Source: CBDCIS01 sp965217565 (GTDB taxonomy: Bacteria > Chloroflexota > Dehalococcoidia > Lucifugimonadales > CATOSD01). From it: a stretch of DNA of 64,000 bases. The translations under genes and the position numbers were made by a program. The DNA is taken from contig CBDCIS010000002.1 in NCBI GenBank assembly GCA_965217565.1, positions 124,001 to 188,000 on the forward strand, written 5' to 3'. Numbering within the stretch: the stretch's first letter is position 1; each line of letters opens with the position of its first letter. Below are positions 53,384-62,355 of the stretch, piece by piece. The notes under the pieces were generated by a model. That model worked only from the letters and a program-made list of their open reading frames with translations, made no database searches and was not told the origin of the DNA.

Positions 53384-53521
53384 TCAAACGGTAAGTCTCT
53401 CTCGCCCCTTGAACATGCGCCGCTTCAAGACATTGCGTCCACTTCGATTGCTCATTCGCGACCTGAAGCCATGCACCCTTGCGCGGCGGCGTTTGCGTGG
53501 TTGGTAAGTGCGCTTTGGCAT
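53384..53521 (-). CDS. rpmH: 50S ribosomal protein L34
   Basis: The 45-residue protein MPKRTYQPRKRRRARVHGFR ends in KGRERLTV, a standard L34. ATG 53521 is the family start. It heads the rpmH-rnpA-yidD-yidC-jag block. The next 70 bases upstream include a hairpin-forming AATTCCGAAATT. Confidence 0.96.
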   Translation of the reverse strand: MPKRTYQPRKRRRARVHGFRSRMSNRSGRNVLKRRMFKGRERLTV

Positions 53522-53628
53522 ATTCCATAATTCCGAAATTATAGGCATCCGCCCGCGCCAGCATTCTTGCGTCACCAGGCGTGGGCACCGCCCTTGATAA
53601 ACGAGAGTTCTTTCTCGCGATGCAAGCG

Positions 53629-53658
53629 ATTATACTCGCTACCAGAAACCAGTGTCAA
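53629..53658 (-). promoter_or_regulatory. Promoter of the rpmH operon
   Basis: On the minus strand TTGACA (53658-53653), an 18-base spacer and TATAAT (53634-53629) are perfect consensus boxes about 110 bases upstream of rpmH. No DnaA-box cluster (TTATCCACA type) was seen between 53522 and 53958, so this is probably not the replication origin. A REP-like palindrome lies at 53708-53730. Confidence 0.8.
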
Positions 53659-53958
53659 TTTAGATTGATGCCACAGGGGAAGCGCAAAGCTCAAATTGCC
53701 CGACTCCTTCTCTCCCGCGAAAGCGGGAGTCCACTTCCCGAGGCGCAGCTTGCCGAGCAGGGCGCCCACGTGGAGTCCAGCGTGCGCAGGAATGACGGTC
53801 GCCGGACTAGGAGCGAAACGCGCAGTTTTGCGCTTATCTCCGATTGCGCTGCAGAGAGATTGACCGCAAGAGGGCATACGCCATAGAATAGTGTCGTCGC
53901 TAACTACCGCGCTTTTGGCGGCTCGAGGCAAACATGAAGGCATTTGAGAGGTTGGAAC

Positions 53959-54198
53959 ATGCCGATTTACGAATATACGTGCACGACCTGTGAGCACCAG
54001 TTCGAGAGGCTCAGGCCGATGAACCGCATGGACGACGAGGCACCATGCCCCGAATGTGAGGGCGAGTCCGAGCGGCAACTCTCGGTGTTCATGTCCTTCT
54101 CCACCACCGAAAGCGGCGGCGTGAGTCCCATCGCGGGCGGCGGCGGTGGATGCGGTGGGTGCGGGCCAGGCGGTTGCGCCTGCGCGAGCGGTTTCTAG
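53959..54198 (+). CDS. FmdB-family zinc-ribbon protein
   Basis: The 79-residue protein starts MPIYEYTCTTCEHQFE with two C-x-x-C pairs (CTTC and CPEC), the FmdB regulator-type zinc ribbon. A Gly/Cys-rich tail (GGGGGCGGCGPGGCACASG) follows. FmdB-type proteins are small and often lie near formamidase or amidase genes. ATG 53959 is chosen because the family begins there. It may share a transcript with the selenoprotein gene 56 bases downstream. Confidence 0.85.
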   Translation: MPIYEYTCTTCEHQFERLRPMNRMDDEAPCPECEGESERQLSVFMSFSTTESGGVSPIAGGGGGCGGCGPGGCACASGF

Positions 54199-54254
54199 GG
54201 GAGCGCCCCAAGCGGCGCTAACAGTTCGATTATGCCCAGCGAAAGGAGGGCGCA

Positions 54255-54821
54255 ATGGCTATCGACGTTCGAGGGCGGCTTATGGTGGTTGACCCAACCA
54301 CTCAGCCGATAATCGCCGAGTTCAACGGCGCTCCCAGGCTCCGAGACCTGTCGAACAAGCGGGTCGGTCTCATAGACGACAGCAAAGTCAACGCCAAGGA
54401 ACTTCTGCATACGGTGGCGTCGGTGTTGGACGAGCGCTTTGGGGTCGCCGGTGTCAAGTACCACCGCAAGCCGTCCGCATCCAAGCCGGCCGAGCCCGGC
54501 GTCATCCGGGATATGGCGGCCGAGTGCGACTACGTTATCGTGGGCGTGGGCGATTGAGGCTCATGCAGCGCGTGCAGTGTGCACGACGGAATCCACGTGG
54601 AGAAGGCAGGCACTCCCTCCGTAACCATATGCACAGACCTCTTCGTTCAGACGGCTAAAGGCATGGCAAGCATGTGGGGCACCCCTGACTACCCCACCAT
54701 CTTTACCAAACATCCTACAGCGCCCCTCGACGCCGAGGAGCTCAGGGGAAGGGTCGAGGAGATGATGGAGCGAATAGTGTCCATCCTCACCGGGGTAGAA
54801 GCCTCCGGGCACTACGCATGA
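54255..54821 (+). CDS. UGSC-family selenoprotein (TGA 54555 read as selenocysteine)
   Basis: Both halves of the frame, 54255-54554 and 54558-54821, are in phase around TGA at codon 101. The upstream half ends CDYVIVGVGD and the downstream half begins GSCSACSVHDGIHVEKAG. The family is named for its U-G-S-C motif, in which U is selenocysteine or cysteine; reading the TGA as Sec gives U101-G-S-C104. The completed protein is 188 residues, with TPSVTICTDLF following as in the family. AAAGGAGG precedes ATG 54255. The function is not established; a redox role is plausible from the selenol/cysteine pair. A stem-loop 13 bases after TGA fits a bacterial SECIS. selA, selB, selC and selD are outside the window. 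Confidence 0.82.
54558..54590 (+). promoter_or_regulatory. Candidate bacterial SECIS element
   Basis: CGTGCA-GTG-TGCACG is a perfect six-pair stem (54571-54585) directly downstream of the UGA. The loop begins with G, 19 bases after the UGA, within the distances described for bacterial SECIS elements. It lies in coding sequence, as bacterial SECIS elements do. Confidence 0.6.
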
Positions 54822-54860
54822 GCGCGGGACGCGAAACGCCGGTAACCCTCACCAGGTAAC

Positions 54861-55532
54861 ATGACAATGGAAAAGCAGCGTCTCAGCAGAGAAGTAATCG
54901 CAATGCGGGTCGCACTCGAGCTGCAGGACGGCGACGTGGTGAACCTGGGCCTCGGTATTCCGACGCTCTGCTCGCAGTTCGTGCCCGAGGGCCGCACGGT
55001 TATATACCACAGCGAGAGCGGCGTGCTGAACTACGGGCCGATGGCGGAGCCTGGCTGTGAGGACGTTGACCTCATAAACGCGGGCGGCCAGTTCCTCGCA
55101 ATGTCGCCGGGGATGTCGTTCTTCAATTCCGCGGACGCCTTCGCGATGATACGCGGCGGCCACGTGGACGTCACCGTGCTGGGCGCGCTACAGGTTTCCG
55201 AGAAGGGAGACCTCGCCAACTGGATGCTGCCGGAGCGCGGCGTGGGTAACGTGGGCGGCGCGATGGACCTCGCCGCCGGAGCCCGGCGCGTAATCGCGGC
55301 CATGGAGCACACCGACAGAAACGGCGACTCCAAGATAGTACGAGAGTGCGCCTACCCACCCACCGCCAGGGAGTGCGTTAGCCTAATCGTTACTGACATC
55401 GCGGTGATCGAGATTACGCCGCAGGGCGCGCTGCTGATTGAGGTCGCCCCCGGCTGGACGGCCGACGAAGTGCAGCGTCAGACCGACGCGCGCCTGATAG
55501 TGTCCCCCGAGCTGAGGGAAGTTACGCTGTAA
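54861..55532 (+). CDS. 3-oxoacid CoA-transferase, beta subunit
   Basis: The 223-residue protein matches family I CoA-transferase beta chains, with GDVVNLGLGIPTL and the catalytic glutamate E52 in HSESGVLNYG. Such enzymes move CoA between carboxylic acids through a glutamyl-CoA thioester. An alpha-subunit gene normally lies next to it, but none is present here; the upstream neighbour is the selenoprotein. The partner may be elsewhere. A GC-rich repeat region follows. Confidence 0.87.
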   Translation: MTMEKQRLSREVIAMRVALELQDGDVVNLGLGIPTLCSQFVPEGRTVIYHSESGVLNYGPMAEPGCEDVDLINAGGQFLAMSPGMSFFNSADAFAMIRGGHVDVTVLGALQVSEKGDLANWMLPERGVGNVGGAMDLAAGARRVIAAMEHTDRNGDSKIVRECAYPPTARECVSLIVTDIAVIEITPQGALLIEVAPGWTADEVQRQTDARLIVSPELREVTL

Positions 55533-55619
55533 CACGCGCCCGCCTCTGCTCAAGACCTTTGCGCAGTTCCATGTGTGGGTCAGGAGAAAGCGCGTAATCA
55601 AGGTTGTACCAACCTGTAA

Positions 55620-55800
55620 CCGCCGACTCTGGATTGCCGAGCGACGAGCCACAGAGTGGGGTCCCGCTTTCGCGGGAAAGACGGACACCCACCCCCTAAA
55701 CCCCCTCCCTTCAAGGGCGGGGGAACTTTCGTCCGCCACCCAACCATCCCCTGATGGCGCGGGAATCTTGCGGCTCCGCGGTCCCACGCTTCATTTCAAT
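55620..55800. repeat. Composite repeat cluster
   Basis: CTCTGGATTGCCGAGCGACG (related to 20897 and 61940), a REP-like TCCCGCTTTCGCGGGA and the CCCCTAAACCCCCTCCC unit lie in tandem. The end of the cluster, GGGAATCTTGCGGCTCCGCG and CACGCTTCATTT, matches 7650-7680. No gene lies in 55533-55812. Confidence 0.7.
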
Positions 55801-55812
55801 GATGTTGGCCTA

Positions 55813-57057
55813 CTACCCGGGCAGGTTGCACACGTCCAGCGCGGTCAACGCGAGCACACGGGCAACCTGCTCCATTTCGCTGATTGGCGCGTACTCGTCG
55901 GGAACGTCCGCGGACTCCTGTCCTCCGGCCGGGCCCATCAGTACGCACGGGACGCCCGCCCTCCAAAGGTGACAGCTATCGTTGCCGGTGTAGGAATTGG
56001 GCAGCACAACGCCGATGTTGTCCGGTTCTCTGCCCGTGACCGCGCGATACTGGCGCGTCACCGCCTCCACGATGTACTCGTTCCTCGGCAGATCGAACGG
56101 CTCCATCACCACCTTGTTCGCCTTGAACACCGCTGGGGCGGGCATCTCTATCTCGTACTCGAATTCGGGGTCCTCCGCATCGATGTGGCTCAGCGCGCGG
56201 TCTATGTCCGCGATGACGGACTCAGAAGTCATGCCTGGAAGAAAGCGAACGTCCACCAGCACGCTGCAGAAGTCGCTGACGAAGTTGGGTCCTTTCAGGT
56301 CGTAGTCTCTGCCCATGCCTCCCATTATCACGCCGATATTCACCAGTGGCAGCGCGGGCAGGTCAGGCCGTGGGACGCTGGTGAGATCCACTTCCCGGAT
56401 GGCAGGGATTGCTTTGCGCATCTTCTCGATGGCATCGATGGAGCCCTGCCGCCGGCTGGTGTGGCGCGTCTTGCCGATGGTGTGCACGGCCAGGTTGATG
56501 ACCCCGCCGTGCACGGTCATGACATTGTTCGCGCCGTGCGGCTCGGTCAAAATCGCCATGTCCGCTAGCGGGCCGTGCTCGCACAGGTACGACGTGCCGA
56601 CGCCGCCTTGGAGTTCGCCAACCACGCAGGCGAGCACGACGTCGCCCTTTAGCCTGGCGCCCGAGCGCCGCACGGCTTCTGCCGCCTGTATCATCGACGC
56701 CACGCCCGCCTGCATGTTGCGGATGCCGCCGCCATAGAGCTGGTCTCCCTCAATCCGCGGCTCCCATGGGTCGCGCTTCCAGCCGAACGCTATGGGGTCG
56801 ATGTCCAGGTGACCGTTGAACATCAGCGACTTTCCCCCGCCCGCGCCTCTGAGTATCGCGATGGTCTGGAAGCGGCCCGGTTCCACCTCCTGCAACTGCA
56901 CCTCGTAGCCGCGCTCCTCCAGGTAGGCGGCCATGAACCGAGCAAGCTCCGTCTCTTCCGTTTTGAAGCTGGGAATCCTTACCATACGCATGGCGAGCTC
57001 GATCATGTCCTCCCGGTTTACCGCGTCCAAAACAGCCTGCTTATCCTCCTGCGTCAT
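55813..57057 (-). CDS. M20 family metallopeptidase
   Basis: The 414-residue protein has the M20 dinuclear site: LMFNGHLDIDP (metal-binding His and catalytic Asp), then VVGELQGG and TEPHGANNVM, with the dimerisation domain (about 180-300) and a GNDSCHLWRAGVP metal site near the C-terminus. It should be an aminoacylase, ArgE/DapE-like deacylase or dipeptidase. ATG 57057 follows GGGAGGA. The open frame runs on to 57582 but the extra 175 residues are antisense to the neighbouring NmrA gene. Confidence 0.9.
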   Translation of the reverse strand: MTQEDKQAVLDAVNREDMIELAMRMVRIPSFKTEETELARFMAAYLEERGYEVQLQEVEPGRFQTIAILRGAGGGKSLMFNGHLDIDPIAFGWKRDPWEPRIEGDQLYGGGIRNMQAGVASMIQAAEAVRRSGARLKGDVVLACVVGELQGGVGTSYLCEHGPLADMAILTEPHGANNVMTVHGGVINLAVHTIGKTRHTSRRQGSIDAIEKMRKAIPAIREVDLTSVPRPDLPALPLVNIGVIMGGMGRDYDLKGPNFVSDFCSVLVDVRFLPGMTSESVIADIDRALSHIDAEDPEFEYEIEMPAPAVFKANKVVMEPFDLPRNEYIVEAVTRQYRAVTGREPDNIGVVLPNSYTGNDSCHLWRAGVPCVLMGPAGGQESADVPDEYAPISEMEQVARVLALTALDVCNLPG

Positions 57058-57140
57058 TCCATTCCTCCCGTATTCGTCCAGGTTTCCTGGAGTCTCTAAC
57101 CCGATTCTGACAAGAACTCGGCCAGCCCGCGGCTCCCGGC

Positions 57141-58067
57141 TCAACCCTTGCGGCGATAATGGCGCTCCAACTCGGAGACGTAGCCCCTTCCCAGTTCGTC
57201 GGCGTGCGCGTCCAGCCACTCGCTCAACCGAGTGCGGCCAGTCGGCGGCTCGTTGGAGACCAGGAGGTTCGCCATCAGCCCCTCGATCTCGTCGCGAGTC
57301 AGCGTTACGTCTCTGACGGCGTACCCCACGATCCTGGACAGAAACATCCCCATGCCCGGCCCTACACGCAGCATTCGCGTCTTGACGCCGATTTTGAGAG
57401 CCATCAGGCGCACCATCTCCTCGAATGTGAAGACTTCGGGGCCAACGGCATCCACGGTCATGTTGTCGCCCCGCTGCCCCACGTTCACTATCAGTTCGGC
57501 CATGTCTTCGACAAATACGGGTTGCACACCGTAGTCGCCTCGTCCGAACATGGTGAAGAAAGGGAAGCGTCTGAGGGTCCACGCGATGTTGTTGAGAAGT
57601 ATATCCTCTTTGCCAAAGATGATCGTAGGCCTGACGATGGCGTGGGTAAGGCTAGAGCCTTTGACGGCCTCTTCCACAAGACCCTTGCCCCTGAAATAGG
57701 GTAGGTGTGAATCTGGGTTGGCGTTGGTGATGCTAACGTGAATGATGCGTTGAAGCTCCGCGTTCTCAGCGGCCCTGACGAGCGTCCTCGTGTTCTGGAC
57801 GGCCATGTCGTGGGTCAGCTTCCCCTTGGCAAAGCGAATCCAATAGGTATTGTAGAGCGTCGCTGCCCCCTCCAGCGAGCGCGCCAAGTCGTCCGGCCTG
57901 TCGAAGTTGTAGGGGAACGCCTTGACCACGCCTCCGAACGGGTCGGGATTGTCGGCGTGACCGGTGATGGTCCTGACAGTCCTTCCCATCGACATCAGCC
58001 GTCTCGCAATATACTGGCCGGTGTAGCTGAACGCCCCCGTTACCACGTCGAACCCGGCTGATTCCAT
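57141..58067 (-). CDS. NmrA-like NAD(P)-binding protein (atypical SDR)
   Basis: The 308-residue Rossmann protein has VVTGAFSYTGQYIARRL at the N-terminus and no clear YxxxK pair, as in NmrA/complex I 39 kDa-type proteins. The stretch IVRPTIIFGKEDILLNNIAW is typical. Roles range from redox sensing to ubiquinone or lipid metabolism. ATG 58067 follows GAGGAGGG; the frame is open to 58100. Confidence 0.82.
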   Translation of the reverse strand: MESAGFDVVTGAFSYTGQYIARRLMSMGRTVRTITGHADNPDPFGGVVKAFPYNFDRPDDLARSLEGAATLYNTYWIRFAKGKLTHDMAVQNTRTLVRAAENAELQRIIHVSITNANPDSHLPYFRGKGLVEEAVKGSSLTHAIVRPTIIFGKEDILLNNIAWTLRRFPFFTMFGRGDYGVQPVFVEDMAELIVNVGQRGDNMTVDAVGPEVFTFEEMVRLMALKIGVKTRMLRVGPGMGMFLSRIVGYAVRDVTLTRDEIEGLMANLLVSNEPPTGRTRLSEWLDAHADELGRGYVSELERHYRRKG

Positions 58068-58158
58068 AGCGCCCCCTCCTCTCGATGCCCTCGCGCGCAT
58101 TCAACGTTATAATACACCCTAAGCGATTCCCAACACACCCGTATTATCGAGGCTAGAC

Positions 58159-61100
58159 ATGATTCCTCTACGGCTGACGGTCAAGAATTTCATGTGCTAC
58201 CGGGACGACGTTCCAACGCTTCACCTGGAGAACCTGCGCGTAGCCTGTCTGTGCGGCGACAACGGGCACGGCAAGAGCGCGCTGCTGGACGCCATTACCT
58301 GGGCTCTGTGGGGCAAGGCAAGGGCGGTCACCCAGCAGGAACTCATACACCAGGGCCGGCAGGACATGGAAGTCAAGCTGGAATTTCTGGCGAGAGGCCG
58401 GGAGTATCGCGTCATACGCAAGTATTCGAGGTCAGTGAGAAGCAGGCAGGGCACGACGATTCTGGAGTTCCAGGTCGCCTCCGACACAGGAGACGGCTAT
58501 CGTCCAGTAACCGGCAACTCGGTGCGCGAGACGGAAGCGCTAATCCGGGAAACCCTACACATGGACTACGACACCTTCGTCAACACGGCGTTCCTGCTGC
58601 AGGGGCAGGCCGACCTCTTCACGCGCAACACCCCGGCAAAGCGCAAGGAGTTTCTCGCCGAGGTGCTCGATCTGTCCTACTACCAGGAACTGGAAGAACA
58701 CGCCAAGGCGCGGAGTCGAGACATCCAGGACGACGTCCGAGACGCGGAGGGCCAGGTCGCGCTGCGGCAGCCGGAGATAGCCCGCAAGCCGGAGTACGAG
58801 CAGAGGTTGGCAGAGACTGACGCGGACATCGCCAGACTCACTCCGGAAGCGGAGGCGCAGCGGCTCGAAGTAGAGGGGCTGGGCCGCGACATCTCTTCGC
58901 TAAAGACCAAGCGGCTCGAACTGGAGATGCTGGCTCACCGCGTCGCCAATGCCCAGGACGATATCGCTCACCTGGAGCGGCAGGCGAACAGCCACCAGGC
59001 GAGGCTGGACGAATACGATGCCGTCGCGCGGCGCGACACGGAAATACGAGAGCGTCATGCCTCCCTGGTTTCCGCCAGAGCAGAGCTAGAGAAGCTGAAC
59101 CACGCCCTCGCGAGCAAGGGCGAGTTGGACAGGCGCAAGTCTGTCATGCAGCGGGAGATAGCCGTCCAGGGCGAGCGACTGTCGGCGCAACTCGAGCAGC
59201 TGAGCAACGCCACTCAACAGCTCGAGCTTGAGGTGGGGCGCATTCCCGAAATCGAAGAGGGCCTTGAGGCGCTGGCAGGCAGGAGTGCGCAACTGGATGA
59301 ACTGGAGGTTGCCGTTCAAGAGCAGCGCAAGGAAGCGGAGGCTGCGTCCGCGGAACTGGAGCGGCTGAATCGCGCGCTCGACCTCAAGAACAGCCTCGAC
59401 CAGAAAAAGGCGGAGTTGGAGCGGGAGGTCGCCGTTCAAGCAGAGGGTCTACGTGGGCGGGTGAACCAGCTAAGCGCCAGAATCCTCCAGCAGTTGCAGC
59501 CACAAGCGGCGCGGATTCCCGGAATCGAGGAGCAGATTAGAGCAACGAACCTCGCGGAGCAAAAGCTGTCTGAAGCCGCCAAGACGATACGCGGCCACCA
59601 GGACGAATCGCAGCAAATCGCCCTCAGAGTCCAGAATCTTCAGCAATCCAATGAAGGTCTGCTCCGGGAGATGGATGAGACCAGGCGAAAGTTCGTACTG
59701 CTCGAGCGGGACGACGCGCTATGCCCCCTCTGCAACCAGCCCGTCGGAGAAGATGGCGCGGAGCACCTTCGCCGCGAGTACGAATCGCGCGGCCTCGAGG
59801 CCAAGCGGCAGTACCGGGAGAACGACGGCGAGCTTGAGATACTGACCAAGCAACAGGCAGACCTGGGGGCCCTGATTTCCCGGCTCGAGGCGGAGCGGGA
59901 CACCGAGGGAAGGCGCATCCAGGGCAAATTCGCCACGCTCAAGCGTGAGCTCGAGGAGTCGAGGGCTGCCCATTCGGAACTGGAGCCAGCGCGCGAGGAG
60001 TTGGAGCGGCTGGAAACACGGGTGAACACAGGGGATTTTGCTCGCCAGGAGCGAGACGAGCTGTCACTCCTGGAGGAGGAGCTTGCGGCCCTGGGCTATG
60101 ACCCGGAAAGGCGAAGCCTGGCCAGCAGGCGCGCCAACGAGATCAGTGTCCAGGTGACCAGGCTGGAGTCGGAGCTCAGCGGCGAGCGTCAGAGCGTTCA
60201 AAGCGAACAGATACGATTGGAACGAGACCTGGTGGACGCTAGGAGGGCTGAAGAGGAGCTGCAAACCGCCAGCCTCGAACTGGAGAGGGTGGGCAGCATC
60301 GTCAGAACAGAGGACTTCGCCCACGGGCCGCGTGAGGGCCTGGCGCGGCTGGACGACGAACTCGCCGCGCTGGGCTACGACGCCGAAACGCACGCCGCCG
60401 TCGGAGAGCAGGTGACGGCGTTGGACGGCTATGACGACCTGCATCGCAAGCTGTTGGAGGCTCACGCGAATCTACCCATCGAGCGCAAGTCCCTCGATGA
60501 GAGCCGCGGAATGCTTCTGCGCCGCCGGCAGGAGGCGCTGCATGATGAAGAGCGTAAGGCCGCGTCGGGAGAGGAGTTGGAGGAGCTGCCGGCGTTTGAG
60601 GCGCGGTTGGAAGAATCCGAGCCGCGCCTTCGGGAGTTCGATAATCGGCTGAGGAAGGCCGAAGTGGATAAGGGCATCCTGGAGGGCCATATCGCGCGCT
60701 GCGTCGCGCTCCAAGCGGAGTCGCTCGCCCAGGAAGAGCGGCGCGGAAGGCTCATAGATGAGAAGGGCGTGTACGATGAGCTGGCGGTCGCGTTCGGCAA
60801 GAACGGTATCCAGGCACTTGTCATCGAGAGCGCGATACCGCAGCTGCAAAACGACGCCAACGAGTTGCTCTCTCGCCTAACCGAAAACCGAATGTCCCTA
60901 AAGCTGGAACTCAACGAGGGCAGGCTGGACAGGAGGGCCGGCATACGCGCAGAGGAGCTGGACATCAAGATATCCGACGAGGTAGGCACGCGCAGCTACG
61001 AGACCTTCAGCGGAGGCGAGGCGTTCCGGGTCAACTTCGCGCTGCGAATCGCGCTGTCCAAGCTGCTGGCCCGCAGGTCAGGCGCGCCGCTGCCCATCCT

Positions 61101-61290
61101 CTTCATCGACGAGGGATTCGGCTCCCAGGACACCGCCGGCCAGGAGCGCCTGACCCAGGCCATCAAGTCAATCGAGGACGACTTCCAGAAGATAATAGTC
61201 ATCACCCACGTGGAGCAGATCAAGGAGGCGTTCCCCGTCCGCATAGAGGTAACCAAAGACGGAGGCGGCTCGAGCTTCAGTATAGTTTGA
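58159..61290 (+). CDS. sbcC: SbcC/Rad50-like DNA-repair ATPase
   Basis: The 1043-residue protein has a split ABC-type head: Walker A CGDNGHGKS (32-40) at the N-terminus, signature TFSGGEAFRVNFALRIALS and Walker B ILFIDEGFGSQD at the C-terminus. Between them lie two long coiled coils around the zinc hook C522-PL-C525. It should work with an SbcD/Mre11 nuclease to cut DNA ends and hairpins, but no sbcD is adjacent. The coils are rich in E, R, L and Q. ATG 58159 follows GAGGC. Confidence 0.93.
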   Translation: MIPLRLTVKNFMCYRDDVPTLHLENLRVACLCGDNGHGKSALLDAITWALWGKARAVTQQELIHQGRQDMEVKLEFLARGREYRVIRKYSRSVRSRQGTTILEFQVASDTGDGYRPVTGNSVRETEALIRETLHMDYDTFVNTAFLLQGQADLFTRNTPAKRKEFLAEVLDLSYYQELEEHAKARSRDIQDDVRDAEGQVALRQPEIARKPEYEQRLAETDADIARLTPEAEAQRLEVEGLGRDISSLKTKRLELEMLAHRVANAQDDIAHLERQANSHQARLDEYDAVARRDTEIRERHASLVSARAELEKLNHALASKGELDRRKSVMQREIAVQGERLSAQLEQLSNATQQLELEVGRIPEIEEGLEALAGRSAQLDELEVAVQEQRKEAEAASAELERLNRALDLKNSLDQKKAELEREVAVQAEGLRGRVNQLSARILQQLQPQAARIPGIEEQIRATNLAEQKLSEAAKTIRGHQDESQQIALRVQNLQQSNEGLLREMDETRRKFVLLERDDALCPLCNQPVGEDGAEHLRREYESRGLEAKRQYRENDGELEILTKQQADLGALISRLEAERDTEGRRIQGKFATLKRELEESRAAHSELEPAREELERLETRVNTGDFARQERDELSLLEEELAALGYDPERRSLASRRANEISVQVTRLESELSGERQSVQSEQIRLERDLVDARRAEEELQTASLELERVGSIVRTEDFAHGPREGLARLDDELAALGYDAETHAAVGEQVTALDGYDDLHRKLLEAHANLPIERKSLDESRGMLLRRRQEALHDEERKAASGEELEELPAFEARLEESEPRLREFDNRLRKAEVDKGILEGHIARCVALQAESLAQEERRGRLIDEKGVYDELAVAFGKNGIQALVIESAIPQLQNDANELLSRLTENRMSLKLELNEGRLDRRAGIRAEELDIKISDEVGTRSYETFSGGEAFRVNFALRIALSKLLARRSGAPLPILFIDEGFGSQDTAGQERLTQAIKSIEDDFQKIIVITHVEQIKEAFPVRIEVTKDGGGSSFSIV

Positions 61291-61444
61291 CGCCGGTTGG
61301 TTCGCGGGGTGACCGGTTAGGCTGAGACCTACGAGAAGGTGAGAAACCGGTGACGCTGTCGGCAGCCCAACAGTTCGTACGTAACTGTTCAGGGTTCGCG
61401 GCGAGTTGCCTGTGAGCGCCTGGGAGGATTGGGGCGGCGGCCTG

Positions 61445-61673
61445 CCAGCCCTAAAGTGTTTTTCAAACTGCGACATTTTAGGACATTTCGTAGCTGGGGC
61501 CTCAGAGGATTTGTCACACCTTGTCACCTTCAGGATTCTCTGGGCTAGGGGTTGTTTTTGAATGTTTGGCATTGGCAGGGAGGTGTAACCTGTTTTTATG
61601 GCTGCGTGGCATGGAGTTGCGCCGGATTACTGCCGGACTTAGCGAGGATAGCACGGGCGTTCGCGTGTGTCAA
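61445..61673 (-). repeat. Promoter-led dispersed repeat, copy C (inverted)
   Basis: On the minus strand TTGACA (61673-61668), 17 bases and TATCCT (61650-61645) form a near-consensus promoter. Downstream ATG 61572 opens MPNIQKQPLAQRILKV... SSEAPATKCPKMSQF, homologous to the frame in copy D (20393-20560). The comparison shows four or more silent changes and only a few replacements. The repeat points at the 3' end of the SbcC gene. Confidence 0.6.
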
Positions 61674-61719
61674 GAGGTCGCATGACCTCATCGGGGGCTT
61701 TCCAAAGTCGAAGGCAGAC

Positions 61720-62090
61720 GCCGTCACCCACCCCCTAACCCCCTCCTGTCTGACAGGGGTAGGTATCTGTCGTTTCGTAGCTGCAAGCTACAGATATGGC
61801 ATCGCAATCCAGGCCAATGTATGTCATTCCGAGTGAGCGTATCGAACCGAGGAATCCAGAATGGCGCATCGCAGACAACGCTATGACGTTGCCGCACTGG
61901 GTGGCTTGTTGCAAGCAGGGCTGTAGTTGCAATCGGAAGACTCTGGATTGCCGAGCGGCTAGCCACTTCGTGGGTTCCTCGGCTACGCTCGGAATGACAT
62001 GTATACAGACATACTTGCAATTCGCGTTTTACCTACCCTTGTCAGCCCCCTAACCCCCTCCATTTGACGGGAGGCGGAATCTCGTCGCAG
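61720..62090. repeat. Composite intergenic repeat region
   Basis: Bases 61720-62090 contain two CCCCCTAACCCCCTCC-type units, TCATTCCGAGTGAGCGTATCG and its inverted partner at 61975-62000, and CTCTGGATTGCCGAGCGGCT. The rest of the 61291-62355 gap has no gene that I can support. Confidence 0.6.
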
Positions 62091-62355
62091 CCTCTCTGGA
62101 AAGAATAGACACAACCGCCCCTTTCAAGGTAAACTGCTTCTCATGTAGCGGCTGTTGTCTTACCGTTCGGGACTGGCGCGCCGCAACGCGGCAATTGACC
62201 GGAGAAAGCGCATTTTGCAAAAGTCTCGATTCTATGGTCACATCCCTCCCTGGGCGGTCGAAGAGGAAACTCCGGGCCGCCTCGTCGTGCTGGAGGGTAT
62301 GGGCCGAGAGTAACGACCGGTTGGTCGCGGCCGCATGGCAGAAAGAGGCTGAGTA

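Noticed and set aside
53522..53958. Possible replication origin upstream of rpmH
   Set aside because: No cluster of DnaA boxes and no dnaA or gyrB; only a promoter, hairpins and a REP-like repeat were found.
57058..57582. N-terminal 175-codon extension of the M20 peptidase frame
   Set aside because: It overlaps the NmrA-like gene in another frame and has Arg/Gly-rich composition; ATG 57057 has a good ribosome site.
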